A stretch of 56,830 nucleotides of DNA, taken from the IMG/VR virus record IMGVR_UViG_3300025872_000066, positions 1-56,830 of that record. One strand, 5' to 3'. The DNA comes from a virus. The notes under the pieces were generated by a model. The model saw only the letters and a program-made list of their open reading frames with translations. It was not told the origin of the DNA and made no database searches. Shown in pieces: positions 23,280 to 30,415 of the stretch; position 1 is the stretch's first letter, and each line of letters starts with the position of its first letter. A program made the position numbers and the translations under genes.

Positions 23280-23325
23280 CCCCTGCCGGGGAAAGTTGTC
23301 AGCTAGTACCCGGCAGGGGTTTTTT
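23280..23325 (+). terminator. Intrinsic terminator within the early operon
   Basis: An 11-bp perfect stem (CCCCTGCCGGG / CCCGGCAGGGG) with an 18-base loop, followed by TTTTTT. It separates the first early group (19963-23247) from the next and would grade expression unless read through. Confidence 0.85.
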
Positions 23326-23359
23326 CATACACGTTTCAACAGGTGTACGGAGGTACAGT

Positions 23360-23533
23360 ATGGATGTGGTTGTGGTTTTTAAGTTCCCTGACATCCCAGA
23401 TCCGGGCAGCGCCGAGGCCGACAGTGCCATCGAAAGCCTGACTCTGGACCTGAAGAAGGCCGGAATCGACTGCGAAGAGTGGTTCATTGAAGATGCCATT
23501 GGCGATGCGCAGCAAGGAGGAACCCATGGATAG
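23360..23533 (+). CDS. Small acidic early protein, 57 aa
   Basis: ATG 23360 follows GGAGG by 6 bases. The protein (MDVVVVFKFPDIPDPGSAEA..., ending EDAIGDAQQGGTHG) has one beta strand, then an acidic helix with LDLKKAGIDCEEWFI. It resembles small phage proteins of unknown role. It overlaps the next gene by 8 bases. Confidence 0.65.
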   Translation: MDVVVVFKFPDIPDPGSAEADSAIESLTLDLKKAGIDCEEWFIEDAIGDAQQGGTHG

Positions 23534-23783
23534 GATTCACACACTGAACGCTCGCGGCAGGCTGGCGGAGTACGTCGCTACGTGCGACGAGGCCGAGGTT
23601 GCCTTGCTGTACGCCGTCGCCATGGCCCGCGAGCCAGTGGAGATCACAGACAACGTCAGCGAGTCATGGACATACCATCTGCCGGCTGGGCAGCGGGCTC
23701 GCCTTGCCATGTCCATGCGGATGTGGGCAGCGTGGGAGACTCTCAAGCAGGAGGCTAGCATTGAAGACCATCGTTCACGTTAA
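23526..23783 (+). CDS. Hypothetical early protein, 85 aa
   Basis: ATG 23526 follows AAGGAGGAACCC. Helical: LNARGRLAEYVATCDEAEVALLYAVAM, with a C-terminal basic helix rich in Met and Trp. No known family. It contains the ribosome site of the next gene. Confidence 0.6.
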   Translation: MDRIHTLNARGRLAEYVATCDEAEVALLYAVAMAREPVEITDNVSESWTYHLPAGQRARLAMSMRMWAAWETLKQEASIEDHRSR

Positions 23784-23979
23784 CCAGCACATCATCCGCC
23801 GGAACACCAAGACCGGGGAGCGTGAGCCAGTGCTGACAGTCAAGACCTATAAGGACAACCAGTACGGACACGCCGTGCGGATTAATGGACCTTGTGTTGT
23901 GCGATACGAGCCGGATGCCCCGCTCTCCTGCGGTGCCCGGGTGTGGATCGAAACCGATAGCAATGTGGAGGTGGAGTGA
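23761..23979 (+). CDS. Hypothetical early protein with TTG start, 72 aa
   Basis: TTG 23761 is preceded by GGAGG at 6 bases and opens MKTIVHVNQHIIRRNTK. The beta-rich body (EPVLTVKTYKDNQYGHAVRI, then SCGARVWIETDSNVEVE) looks like a small barrel. The unusual TTG start is supported by its ribosome site and the lack of any ATG in the first part of the frame. Confidence 0.6.
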   Translation: MKTIVHVNQHIIRRNTKTGEREPVLTVKTYKDNQYGHAVRINGPCVVRYEPDAPLSCGARVWIETDSNVEVE

Positions 23980-24182
23980 TGAGTTACGACGGCAACGCGG
24001 AGTACGACAAGCACACGCCGCAACTGGCGAAGTTGCTGATCACTGCCGAGAGGAGGCATGCCCTGCTGGCACGGCTGAACGCGGCGTGCGTGGAGGTTCT
24101 TGACTGGGCCTACGCCCAGGATGAAGAGCGTCGGCCCGAGTGGGTGGAGCGACTGGAGCGTGTGATGGAGGAGCGTCCATGA
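23979..24182 (+). CDS. Small helical early protein, 67 aa
   Basis: ATG 23979 overlaps the previous stop (TGATG). Helical and charged: TPQLAKLLITAERRHALLAR followed by acidic and basic turns ending LERVMEERP. No family recognised. Coupled to the next gene by ATGA. Confidence 0.6.
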   Translation: MSYDGNAEYDKHTPQLAKLLITAERRHALLARLNAACVEVLDWAYAQDEERRPEWVERLERVMEERP

Positions 24183-24340
24183 GCCGTGGTGAGTGGGAAT
24201 ACTGCGTGGTGACTGGCACTCCAGCCGAAGGGTTTGAGGTGACAGGGCCGTTCAATAGCCATGACGAGGCGAACGAGTGGGCCAGCGAACTGGCTGATGC
24301 GTGGTGGGTCATGCACCTGTTACCCCCGGAGGCTGAGTGA
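24179..24340 (+). CDS. Small early protein, 53 aa
   Basis: ATG 24179 (MSRGEWEYCVVTG) has GGAGGAG upstream and an ATGA overlap. The sequence GPFNSHDEANEWASELADAWWV is the kind of short beta-alpha unit found in many small phage proteins that modulate other enzymes, but I cannot assign one. Confidence 0.6.
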   Translation: MSRGEWEYCVVTGTPAEGFEVTGPFNSHDEANEWASELADAWWVMHLLPPEAE

Positions 24341-24570
24341 TGCCTGACGTCACACAAGACAAGATTCTGAATGCCTCCCTGGATGTGGTGAAGTCCATGT
24401 CCAAGGAGATTCGCTGGCTGAAGAAGCAGGTGCGCGACCTGCTGGAGGTGGCGGACAACTGCCACTACGCCTACGCCCGCGGCGACTGGGACATCCTAGA
24501 GGCGGCAGACAGAGGGGCAGTGCGACTGCTGAAGCGGCACAAGATGTTCAACAAGGAGTACGACGAATGA
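24340..24570 (+). CDS. Coiled-coil early protein, 76 aa
   Basis: ATG 24340 overlaps the previous stop. MSKEIRWLKKQVRDLLEVAD is a likely coiled coil. It continues with ARGDWDILEAADRGAVRLLK, and the C-terminus is basic. Unknown role. Confidence 0.6.
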   Translation: MPDVTQDKILNASLDVVKSMSKEIRWLKKQVRDLLEVADNCHYAYARGDWDILEAADRGAVRLLKRHKMFNKEYDE

Positions 24571-24779
24571 CCATGCGATTCAAGGAACTCCCCAAGCGGG
24601 AGCATGACAAACTGGTCCGCGACTACTGGAAGACCTGGCTCTCGGCCTGGAACTTCCGGGTGCGTGACAAGGCGGCGCTGGATGCTTTCGTCACCGAAAT
24701 GGAGTCCCGCGTAATGGACTTCTGCCTGGGTGGCGGCATGGAGATGGACGGCGTGACAAATCAGGAGTGGGACGAGTGA
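24567..24779 (+). CDS. Hypothetical early protein, 70 aa
   Basis: ATG 24567 overlaps the previous stop as ATGA. Helical (LPKREHDKLVRDYWKTWLSA) with an acidic C-terminus. No recognised domain. Confidence 0.55.
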   Translation: MTMRFKELPKREHDKLVRDYWKTWLSAWNFRVRDKAALDAFVTEMESRVMDFCLGGGMEMDGVTNQEWDE

Positions 24780-24928
24780 CCCGCATCCGCATCAACGCCC
24801 GGCCCATCTGGGGGATAGGCAAGGGGCACAACGCACACCGGAGCGGTTCCGGTGTGCATCTGGATAAGCGATCACGGCGATCCCGTACCCGTGGTGCGCA
24901 AGTGAGGCGGGCAGTGGAGGATCAGTGA
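24776..24928 (+). CDS. Short highly basic protein, 50 aa
   Basis: GTG 24776 overlaps the previous stop (GTGA) and the frame ends exactly at the next start (TGATG), so coupling is perfect on both sides. About one third of residues are Arg, Lys or His (TRIRINARPIWGIGKG, then KRSRRSRTRGAQVRR). It may bind nucleic acid. Composition and perfect coupling support it as a gene. Confidence 0.5.
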   Translation: MTRIRINARPIWGIGKGHNAHRSGSGVHLDKRSRRSRTRGAQVRRAVEDQ

Positions 24929-25188
24929 TGGGCTACTACTACGTGACCCTGGATGTGGTGATGCGGGACTGCGACAGCCCGGTCGATGCCGTCCGGCAGA
25001 TGGCACGGCTGCTGCCACAGCACCCCGACGAAACCACCCAGCACATGGAGTCCTGGAGCGTAGAAGTCTTGCGGTCCCCGAAAGGCGAACACTACTACCA
25101 TCGCCGCAGCGAAGAGGCAGAGAAGCGGCTGGAGATCCTGCTGGACATGGCCGAAAACCCCGCAGACTACGGAGCGCCAAACGAATGA
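24928..25188 (+). CDS. Hypothetical early protein, 86 aa
   Basis: ATG 24928 with GGAGG 7 bases upstream. MGYYYVTLDVVMRDCDSPVD opens a beta-alpha unit, followed by helices with HYYHRRSEEAEKRLEILLDM. No family recognised; ATGA coupling to the zinc-finger gene that follows. Confidence 0.6.
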   Translation: MGYYYVTLDVVMRDCDSPVDAVRQMARLLPQHPDETTQHMESWSVEVLRSPKGEHYYHRRSEEAEKRLEILLDMAENPADYGAPNE

Positions 25189-25364
25189 CCAGACCCTGCC
25201 CGTGCGGCTCCGGCGAGCCGTCCCACATAGAGTACGACGCCCGTGGCATCCCGCTCACCCGGGTCTGCCGCGTCTGCCGTGCCGAGAAGTTTGCCCGCTA
25301 CCGCCCGGAGGTGCTGACCAACTCGCAGTATGAGTGCGATGAACCAATAGAGGAGGACTACTGA
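25185..25364 (+). CDS. Zinc-finger miniprotein (C-x-C...C-x2-C), 59 aa
   Basis: ATG 25185 overlaps the previous stop as ATGA. CPCGSG near the N-terminus and CRVCRAEKFARYRPEVL near residue 28 make a four-cysteine knuckle. The tail DEPIEEDY is acidic. This layout recurs in small phage proteins, with conserved GIPLTRVCRVCR. Probably a nucleic-acid or protein adaptor. Confidence 0.7.
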   Translation: MTRPCPCGSGEPSHIEYDARGIPLTRVCRVCRAEKFARYRPEVLTNSQYECDEPIEEDY

Positions 25365-25579
25365 TGCTGACTGGCGACAAGAGACTGGCGAAGCACGGCA
25401 TGCAAGCGTGCCAGCGATTCGCCACAGACGATGAGATCACCAACGACCTGGGCGCAGTGATGGAGACGTTGGTTGTCAGCATCATGCACCTGTGCGACCA
25501 GAATGGTAACGATCCCTACGAGTTCATGCGGAACTGCAACCAGCGGTTCTACGAAACCCTTGTGGAGGAGGACGACTGA
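25364..25579 (+). CDS. Hypothetical early protein, 71 aa
   Basis: ATG 25364 follows GAGGAGGACTACTG. Helical and acidic, with LGAVMETLVVSIMHLCDQNG and FMRNCNQRFYETLVEEDD. No recognised domain. Confidence 0.6.
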   Translation: MLTGDKRLAKHGMQACQRFATDDEITNDLGAVMETLVVSIMHLCDQNGNDPYEFMRNCNQRFYETLVEEDD

Positions 25580-25845
25580 TGCCCAACAACCCCAATGCAA
25601 CCGCCGCCATCATCGGATACGGCACGGTTCCCAATACGGTCTGCGTGCATGGCGTGGACTGGCCGATGCTGCGATCCCAGAAAGCGGCCCTGGTGTTTGC
25701 CCTCTGGCATGACCAGGCGCATCCTGGCTGGGGCATCATCTCCCTGCTGGAGTACATGCAGGAGCAGGCCGTGGAGGCGGGCGTTCCGCGGGCTGAGGTG
25801 TACGGCGAAGAGCCGGACGATCCATCCGAGGACATCGACGCATGA
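25579..25845 (+). CDS. Hypothetical early protein, 88 aa
   Basis: ATG 25579 overlaps the previous stop and follows GGAGGAGGACG. Mixed alpha/beta with VDWPMLRSQKAALVFALWHD and GIISLLEYMQEQAVEAG; the C-terminus is acidic. No family recognised. Confidence 0.6.
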   Translation: MPNNPNATAAIIGYGTVPNTVCVHGVDWPMLRSQKAALVFALWHDQAHPGWGIISLLEYMQEQAVEAGVPRAEVYGEEPDDPSEDIDA

Positions 25846-25858
25846 AGCAGGGACGGTG

Positions 25859-26065
25859 GTGAGCAAGAAGCAGAAGCCTAAGACATGCCCATGGGGGCAG
25901 CATCAGTGGCGCGACCGGGACTCAGCCCGGCGTGCCGGGTGGATAGCGACAGACTGCCGTGCGTGCGGTAAGTTTCTGGGTCGCAGGCCTGGCGATGAGT
26001 TTCCTATGTACGAACCTGGGCAGCGTGGCCCAGGTGGAACCTGGAGGGACGATGCCATTCAGTGA
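25859..26065 (+). CDS. Zinc-ribbon-like early protein, 68 aa
   Basis: GTG 25859 follows AGGGACG. CPWGQHQW and CRACGKFLGRRPG place Cys/His pairs at zinc-binding spacing (C-x4-H ... C-x2-C). A basic N-terminus (SKKQKPKT) suggests nucleic-acid binding. It overlaps the next gene by 14 bases. Confidence 0.55.
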   Translation: MSKKQKPKTCPWGQHQWRDRDSARRAGWIATDCRACGKFLGRRPGDEFPMYEPGQRGPGGTWRDDAIQ

Positions 26066-26285
26066 CAGTGAATACCCCAGCATCCTGCGGGGGAGAGACA
26101 AGCGTGAGAGCCAGCGGTTGATGGCGGCGGCGCCGAATCTGGTAGATGCCCTAGCTGCTGCAAGTCATGAGCTGTGGCAATGCTCTGTCATGCTCCGTCA
26201 GCACGGGATTGAACCATGGCCTGAGACAATGGACGCCATGCGGGGTGCGGATATTGCCATAGCCAAAGCAGAAGGGAGGGAGTGA
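26052..26285 (+). CDS. Small early protein with AAAPNLVDAL motif, 77 aa
   Basis: ATG 26052 (MPFSDSEYPSIL) with GGAGGG upstream. The helix MAAAPNLVDALAAAS is typical of a short segment found across many unrelated phage and prophage proteins. The rest is helical, with MDAMRGADIAIAKAEG at the C-terminus. Unknown role. Confidence 0.6.
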   Translation: MPFSDSEYPSILRGRDKRESQRLMAAAPNLVDALAAASHELWQCSVMLRQHGIEPWPETMDAMRGADIAIAKAEGRE

Positions 26286-26557
26286 TGCCTAAGAAGATCA
26301 AACTGAGGTACATCGAAGACCCTGGCCACGGCTGGGCGGAAGTCCCGTCCACTCTGGCCAAGGCTATCGGAATCGGCACAGACTTCACGTACCGCAATGA
26401 CATGCTGTACCTGGAGGAGGATGCTGAGATGACTGAGCTGGACGAGGCCCTGAAGAAGCACGGCTACGATCCGACGTACGTGGAGTGCTACGTGGATGAC
26501 TTCGATGCCTGGCTGGATGGCACCGAGTGGCCCACCATCCCCAAGGAGGTGAAGTGA
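26285..26557 (+). CDS. Acidic early protein, 90 aa
   Basis: ATG 26285 overlaps the previous stop. MPKKIKLRYIEDPGHGWAEV opens a beta sheet; then an acidic region (LYLEEDAEMTELDEALKK) and VECYVDDFDAWLDG. The strong acidity and DWxxG-like end resemble small inhibitor-type phage proteins, but no specific target can be named. Confidence 0.6.
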   Translation: MPKKIKLRYIEDPGHGWAEVPSTLAKAIGIGTDFTYRNDMLYLEEDAEMTELDEALKKHGYDPTYVECYVDDFDAWLDGTEWPTIPKEVK

Positions 26558-26781
26558 TGGCCGGCTGGAAGGAAACTGTGGAGTGCTACATGGGACCTGA
26601 GTACACGTATCGCATTGAGGAAGTGCAGGACGGCGGCCGGACGGTCTATCAGGTGCATGGCCGCACATCCGCGACCGGCTACACGTGGCTGGTTGGGGAG
26701 TTCAACACGCGGGGTGAGGCCCGTGATGCGATAGTGGCACAGAATCAGCGGCGTGCCAAAGGGCTGTCCGAGGACAAGTGA
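26557..26781 (+). CDS. Hypothetical early protein, 74 aa
   Basis: ATG 26557 follows AAGGAGGTGAAGTG. A beta-rich body (YTYRIEEVQDGGRTVYQVHG) precedes a short basic helix. No recognised family. Coupled to the next gene by GTGA. Confidence 0.6.
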   Translation: MAGWKETVECYMGPEYTYRIEEVQDGGRTVYQVHGRTSATGYTWLVGEFNTRGEARDAIVAQNQRRAKGLSEDK

Positions 26782-26966
26782 AGCCACGCCTGACCGACAA
26801 GGTGCGGCATGGCCTGTGGCTGATCGTTGCCAGGTCCGCCACGCTGTGGTCTGCGGAACAGACCGCCGCCGGGTTTGACCGGGATGAGAGAGAGGCCATC
26901 CTGGCTGCGGGCAGGTACGCCGAGGCCCACTGGAAACCCAAGGAGACTTTCGTTGAATCCGACTGA
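26778..26966 (+). CDS. Small basic early protein, 62 aa
   Basis: GTG 26778 overlaps the previous stop. Basic helix (KPRLTDKVRHGLWLIVARS), then DRDEREAILAAGRYAEAHW. No known domain. Last gene before the second early terminator. Confidence 0.5.
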   Translation: MKPRLTDKVRHGLWLIVARSATLWSAEQTAAGFDRDEREAILAAGRYAEAHWKPKETFVESD

Positions 26967-27008
26967 CTGACTTACTACTGTACGCATGTACGGTACTGAC
27001 GCGGTTTG

Positions 27009-27046
27009 CCCCGCCAGCAGCGTGCTGACGGGGTTTTCTTTTTTCT
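27009..27046 (+). terminator. Second intrinsic terminator in the early operon
   Basis: The stem CCCCG-C-CAGCA / TGCTG-A-CGGGG (one mismatch) with a three-base loop is followed by TTTTCTTTTTTCT. The next gene's ribosome site starts right after the T-run, so readthrough would be needed to express 27058-29976 unless a promoter lies upstream within 26967-27008, where I see only weak -35/-10 matches. Confidence 0.85.
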
Positions 27047-27057
27047 AGGAGGTGCCC

Positions 27058-27786
27058 ATGACTGGTCTGATTGTTCATGCCGGCGGCCAGGTCGTTGACC
27101 GCAGCCAGATCGACAACATCGAAGTCCCCGCGTCCACCCACACCTGGACCCCCGTGGCCCACGGCGATGTGGTGCAGATGGTCGAACAGTCGCTGGTCAC
27201 CAGCGGCCTGGAGATCACCGACAGTTCGTTCGCCCTCTCCAAGGGTGGCGCCCGGATGTTCGGCGTCATCACCCTGGCCGGCGGCACGGACTACTCCACG
27301 GTCATCGGGGTGCGGAACTCCCATGACAAGTCCTTCCCGGTGTCGTTCTGCCTGGGTTCCAGGGTGTTCGTCTGCGACAACCTGGCGTTCAGCGCCGAGG
27401 TGGTGGTCAAGACCAAGCACAGCCGCCTGGTCCTGGACCGTCTGCCCCGGCTGGTCAATGAGGGTGTGGCCCAGCTGATCGACAAGCGGGGCCACCAGCA
27501 CAAGCGGATCGAAGCCTACAAGCATGAGGAGATCCGCGGCCTTCCGCACCTGCATGACCTGGTGCTGCGGTCCTACCGTGCTGGTGCGATCCCGGCCCGG
27601 GCGATCAGCGAGGTGCTGGACGAGTACGACTCGCCCCGCCACCCGGAGTTCGCTGAGCCCACGCTGTGGTCCTACTTCAACAGCGTGACCGAGGTGCTGA
27701 AGCAGTACGGCGACCTCGCCCGGCGGACGCAGCGCCTGCACGGCGTGGTCGATGCCGAGTGCGGCGCCAAGTTGCTGGCCGTCTGA
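27058..27786 (+). CDS. DUF932-like phage/plasmid protein, 242 aa
   Basis: ATG 27058 follows AGGAGG. The sequence has the marks of the DUF932 family: THTWTPVAHGDVVQMVEQSL, LSKGGARMFGVITL, then VIGVRNSHDKSFPVSFCLG and RVFVCDNLAFSAEVVVKTKH. DUF932 proteins are common on phages and plasmids; some are linked to recombination or defence, but no activity is proven. The C-terminal half is helical and more variable. Confidence 0.75.
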   Translation: MTGLIVHAGGQVVDRSQIDNIEVPASTHTWTPVAHGDVVQMVEQSLVTSGLEITDSSFALSKGGARMFGVITLAGGTDYSTVIGVRNSHDKSFPVSFCLGSRVFVCDNLAFSAEVVVKTKHSRLVLDRLPRLVNEGVAQLIDKRGHQHKRIEAYKHEEIRGLPHLHDLVLRSYRAGAIPARAISEVLDEYDSPRHPEFAEPTLWSYFNSVTEVLKQYGDLARRTQRLHGVVDAECGAKLLAV

Positions 27787-28016
27787 TGAAGGAATGGAGC
27801 CCCGCCCCGGGCGTTGTGTACCACATCTGGTACGAGTCCGGGGCGGGTTGGGTGCTGCGGCGCAGTGTCAAGAACTACGGAGGGATCTCCGTATCTACGG
27901 CACTGTTCCCGCTGAAGGATACGGAACTACTGGCGTGGGTCAGTGCGATAGGTGATTGGCTGTACGGATTACTACCCCTGAGCAAGGAGAGCAATGATGC
28001 CGAAGCGCTTCAATGA
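27786..28016 (+). CDS. Hypothetical early protein, 76 aa
   Basis: ATG 27786 overlaps the previous stop (TGATG). Beta-rich start (PGVVYHIWYESGAGWVLRRS), then LLAWVSAIGDWLYGLLP. No family recognised. It overlaps the next gene by about 20 bases. Confidence 0.55.
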   Translation: MKEWSPAPGVVYHIWYESGAGWVLRRSVKNYGGISVSTALFPLKDTELLAWVSAIGDWLYGLLPLSKESNDAEALQ

Positions 28017-28350
28017 GGCTGATTTTGTGACCGAGTACACCCGCGTGTTCAAGGCTGGCGGCACCGTGTCGGACCTGGCCAAGGCCCTTGGCGTCACCAA
28101 CGCCATCGTCCACGGCCGCACGTTCTCGCTGCGTCAGCGTGGCTTCCGGCTCCCGCAACTGCGGAAGTCAAAGAACCACACGCTGGTCCGGGCAGCCAAG
28201 CCCGTGCAGGTGGCTGAGCCCACGCTGGGTGACGAGCTGTACTTCGACACGGCCTTTCTCCACAAGCCAGTGGAGGTGAAGGTGCATCCCAACCAGCCCA
28301 TCACCATGACGTTCCACATCACTGTGAGCCAGGAAGGCAGCGTCGCTTAA
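27997..28350 (+). CDS. Helix-turn-helix early protein, 117 aa
   Basis: Two consecutive ATGs (27994, 27997) follow AAGGAG; the second has the better spacing. VSDLAKALGVTNAIVHGRTF is a good helix-turn-helix, followed by a basic stretch (LRQRGFRLPQLRKSKNH). The C-terminal half is beta-rich (PITMTFHITVSQ). It is the clearest DNA-binding candidate in the early operon and may bind the repeats near 19.9 kb (inference). Confidence 0.65.
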   Translation: MPKRFNEADFVTEYTRVFKAGGTVSDLAKALGVTNAIVHGRTFSLRQRGFRLPQLRKSKNHTLVRAAKPVQVAEPTLGDELYFDTAFLHKPVEVKVHPNQPITMTFHITVSQEGSVA

Positions 28351-28361
28351 GGAGGACTATG

Positions 28362-28487
28362 ATGCGCAAGGACGCGCAGCTGATTGCTATACTTCACATG
28401 CTGGCAGTGGCGGTGCTGATGCTGCTAACCACCGAGTTAGTCGGCATCGCCCGCACACTGCTGGCTCACACCTTGGAGGGACGATGA
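28362..28487 (+). CDS. Single-pass membrane miniprotein, 41 aa
   Basis: ATG 28362 (or ATG 28359) follows GGAGG. A hydrophobic segment LIAILHMLAVAVLMLLTTEL spans residues 7-26, flanked by MRKDAQ and a short charged tail. Too small to classify; possible superinfection, lysis-timing or membrane-anchor factor. It ends coupled to the next gene (ATGA). Confidence 0.6.
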   Translation: MRKDAQLIAILHMLAVAVLMLLTTELVGIARTLLAHTLEGR

Positions 28488-28816
28488 ACTTCGATGAAGT
28501 CGATCCGGACGAATGCATGCCCAGTGTGGCAGTCGATGTTGCCGACGAGTTGCGGGAACACATCCGCGACCTCTATCTGCGGCAGCATCAACGCAACCAG
28601 GAGACGAACGGCGGGATGGCGAACGTCGTCCTGGCCGGGCTGACCCTGGTCTGGTTAGAGTCGGTTCACACCGTCTGGAATACCCCAACAGGGGAGTCGG
28701 CGGTTGGCTTGATGACCCAGTTGCGGCCGGATGACAAGGAGTCTAAGCGGGATATGCAGCGTGCTGCCCGTGACTTCTTGCGGCGGAGTGGATGGTGGGT
28801 GCGGAGGACCAAATGA
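28484..28816 (+). CDS. Hypothetical early protein, 110 aa
   Basis: ATG 28484 with GGAGGG upstream. Acidic N-terminus (MNFDEVDPDECM), helical centre with HIRDLYLRQHQRNQETNGG and a basic C-terminal helix (MQRAARDFLRRSGWWVRR). No recognised domain. Confidence 0.6.
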   Translation: MNFDEVDPDECMPSVAVDVADELREHIRDLYLRQHQRNQETNGGMANVVLAGLTLVWLESVHTVWNTPTGESAVGLMTQLRPDDKESKRDMQRAARDFLRRSGWWVRRTK

Positions 28817-29157
28817 AGTACCAGCAGATCATCATGGCGAAGCGTATCGGCCCGGAAGACACTGAGTTCCGGCAGTTCTACGTGCCCGTCGAAGAACGCG
28901 ACGGCAAGTGGATGCCATGCGGGGCAATGCGGGAAGAGCATGTCTCGCAGGCTTCTATGTTCGGCAGTGTTGACGAGTACGAACACGGCGGCGGCGAGTC
29001 ATGCGGCGCTCTCGCTGACCTCGCTGCCCCGGACGGGTGGTTTGTAGCGTCGCGTCTATGGCTCCCTGACAACTACGTGCCTCCCTCTGCGGAGGTCCTT
29101 GAGGAGGGCGAGCGGCGGGCACGGAAGCACCTGAAGGAGATGCTAGGTGATGAGTAG
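28813..29157 (+). CDS. Hypothetical early protein, 114 aa
   Basis: ATG 28813 (MKYQQIIMAKRIGP) follows GGAGG and overlaps the previous stop as ATGA. Alpha/beta composition with FRQFYVPVEERDGKWMPCG and a C-terminal charged helix. No recognised family. Confidence 0.6.
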   Translation: MKYQQIIMAKRIGPEDTEFRQFYVPVEERDGKWMPCGAMREEHVSQASMFGSVDEYEHGGGESCGALADLAAPDGWFVASRLWLPDNYVPPSAEVLEEGERRARKHLKEMLGDE

Positions 29158-29221
29158 CCTGCTGTCGGCGGCGTTCTTCTGGACCATCATCCTGTTCCTG
29201 TGCTACCGGAGGCAGCCATGA
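29150..29221 (+). CDS. Membrane micro-peptide, 23 aa
   Basis: ATG 29150 with AAGGAG and AGGTG upstream encodes SSLLSAAFFWTIILFLCYRR-type sequence, essentially one transmembrane helix with a basic end. It overlaps the previous gene by 8 bases and the recombinase start by ATGA. Coupling on both sides supports translation; function unknown. Confidence 0.4.
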   Translation: MSSLLSAAFFWTIILFLCYRRQP

Positions 29222-29976
29222 AACTGTGGGGATACGTGCGAGTCAGCACCGATGACCAGCAGAACTCCGTGGCCAACCAGCAGGAGTTGATCCGCGACTA
29301 CGCCCGCAAGGCTGGCGTGATCGCCTGCATCTGCGTAGACGAGGACGTCACCGGCAAGTCTCCTCTGCGGAACCGGCCGCAGGGGAGACTGCTGTGGGAC
29401 GGGCTGAACCCTGGCGACACGGTGGTGTTCGCTAAGCATGACCGGGCGTTCCGGTCCCTGCGAGATGCTGCGGACACCGTTCACATCTGGCAGGAGCGTG
29501 GCGTCAGGGCCGTGTTTTTGAACCTCGGCCTGGACCTGGGCCGCCCCGAAGGCAGGTTGTTTTTCCACCAGTTGGCTTCGTTCGCTGAGTTTGAGCGTGA
29601 GCTGATTTCGCAGCGAGTCCGCGACTGCTTCGCTTACCTGAAGCAGCACAACCGCTGCCACGGGAACCGGCCTTTCGGGTGGACGAAGGACCGGCCTGGC
29701 AAGGGCGCTTACCTGATTCCGCTGGAGTCGGAGCGTGAGCTGGGCCAGCGTGTTTGCGGGCTGCACGCTGACGGGATGAGCTACCGGCAGATTGCGATGC
29801 TGCTCCTGGAGGAGCGGGTGACGAAGCCGGGGAAGCGGTCGATAGATCAGAAGGGCGGGATCTACAGTGTGTCGGACGTTCACGCTCTGTCTCTGGCGAC
29901 TCAGCAGGGATTCCCAGCCGTAGCGAGATCGTCCTTGCGAGTCGGCGGCTCGCCAGTGCAGCCGTCCGGATGTTGA
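29218..29976 (+). CDS. Serine recombinase/resolvase
   Basis: 252 residues from ATG 29218 (GGAGG upstream). Catalytic domain: GYVRVSTDDQQ with nucleophile Ser10, the KHDRAFRS arginine motif near 75-80, and the FAEFERELISQRV E-helix. A short DNA-binding tail includes GMSYRQIAMLLLEERV. It breaks and rejoins DNA by strand exchange, as in resolution, inversion or integration. It is shorter than large serine integrases, so a resolvase or invertase role fits better. The last 70 bases overlap the convergent sigma-like gene on the other strand. Confidence 0.85.
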   Translation: MKLWGYVRVSTDDQQNSVANQQELIRDYARKAGVIACICVDEDVTGKSPLRNRPQGRLLWDGLNPGDTVVFAKHDRAFRSLRDAADTVHIWQERGVRAVFLNLGLDLGRPEGRLFFHQLASFAEFERELISQRVRDCFAYLKQHNRCHGNRPFGWTKDRPGKGAYLIPLESERELGQRVCGLHADGMSYRQIAMLLLEERVTKPGKRSIDQKGGIYSVSDVHALSLATQQGFPAVARSSLRVGGSPVQPSGC

Positions 29977-30415
29977 TGGCGAACTCCTCCGACAGATCCA
30001 CCAGCCGCTTCTTCTCTACGAAGCGGTAGACCGCCATCTGCTGGTCGCGCTCTGGCATGCCGGCGATGGCGTCCTGGAGGTGGTCGATGGCGTCTTCATG
30101 GGCGAACGCCGCCTCGGCATCTTCCAGGGAGATCCGCTCCCCAGGCGTACGGGTCAGCCGCCTGATCGACTTTAGCATCGCGTTCAGGATAGCCCGGGCG
30201 AAATACTTCTTGGGGTAGGGCAACTTCGCCGGGTCGTACGTGCGGGCGGCACGGCACAGGGCCAGGAACCCCTCGCCCTCTAGGTCCGGGATGTACAGCG
30301 ACCGCTGCCAGCCAGGCCGGTTCTGGACGAAGTACCTGGCCACCTGCGTGACCATCTCTGAGTATTCAGCGACGAGCTGCTGTTGCCGCTTGGAGAGCCG
30401 TGATCGCCCGCTCAT
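29504..30415 (-). CDS. Sigma-70-family-like factor
   Basis: ATG 30415 (MSGRSRLSKRQQQ). Residues of about 40-90 (YIPDLEGEGFLALCRAARTY, then YFARAILNAMLKSIRR) match sigma region 2. Residues 115-170 (MPERDQQMAVYRFVEKKR, SEEFAINIRTAALASRRLAR) match region 4 with its helix-turn-helix. The convincing part ends near 29905. The frame then lacks a stop and runs to 29504 antisense to the recombinase, where it is low-complexity Ser/Ala/Arg, so the real C-terminus is uncertain. It may direct host RNA polymerase to late phage promoters. Confidence 0.65.
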   Translation of the reverse strand: MSGRSRLSKRQQQLVAEYSEMVTQVARYFVQNRPGWQRSLYIPDLEGEGFLALCRAARTYDPAKLPYPKKYFARAILNAMLKSIRRLTRTPGERISLEDAEAAFAHEDAIDHLQDAIAGMPERDQQMAVYRFVEKKRLVDLSEEFAINIRTAALASRRLARTISLRLGIPAESPETERERPTHCRSRPSDLSTASPASSPAPPGAASQSAGSSSRQRAARKHAGPAHAPTPAESGKRPCQAGPSSTRKAGSRGSGCAASGKRSSRGLAAKSAHAQTQRTKPTGGKTTCLRGGPGPGRGSKTRP

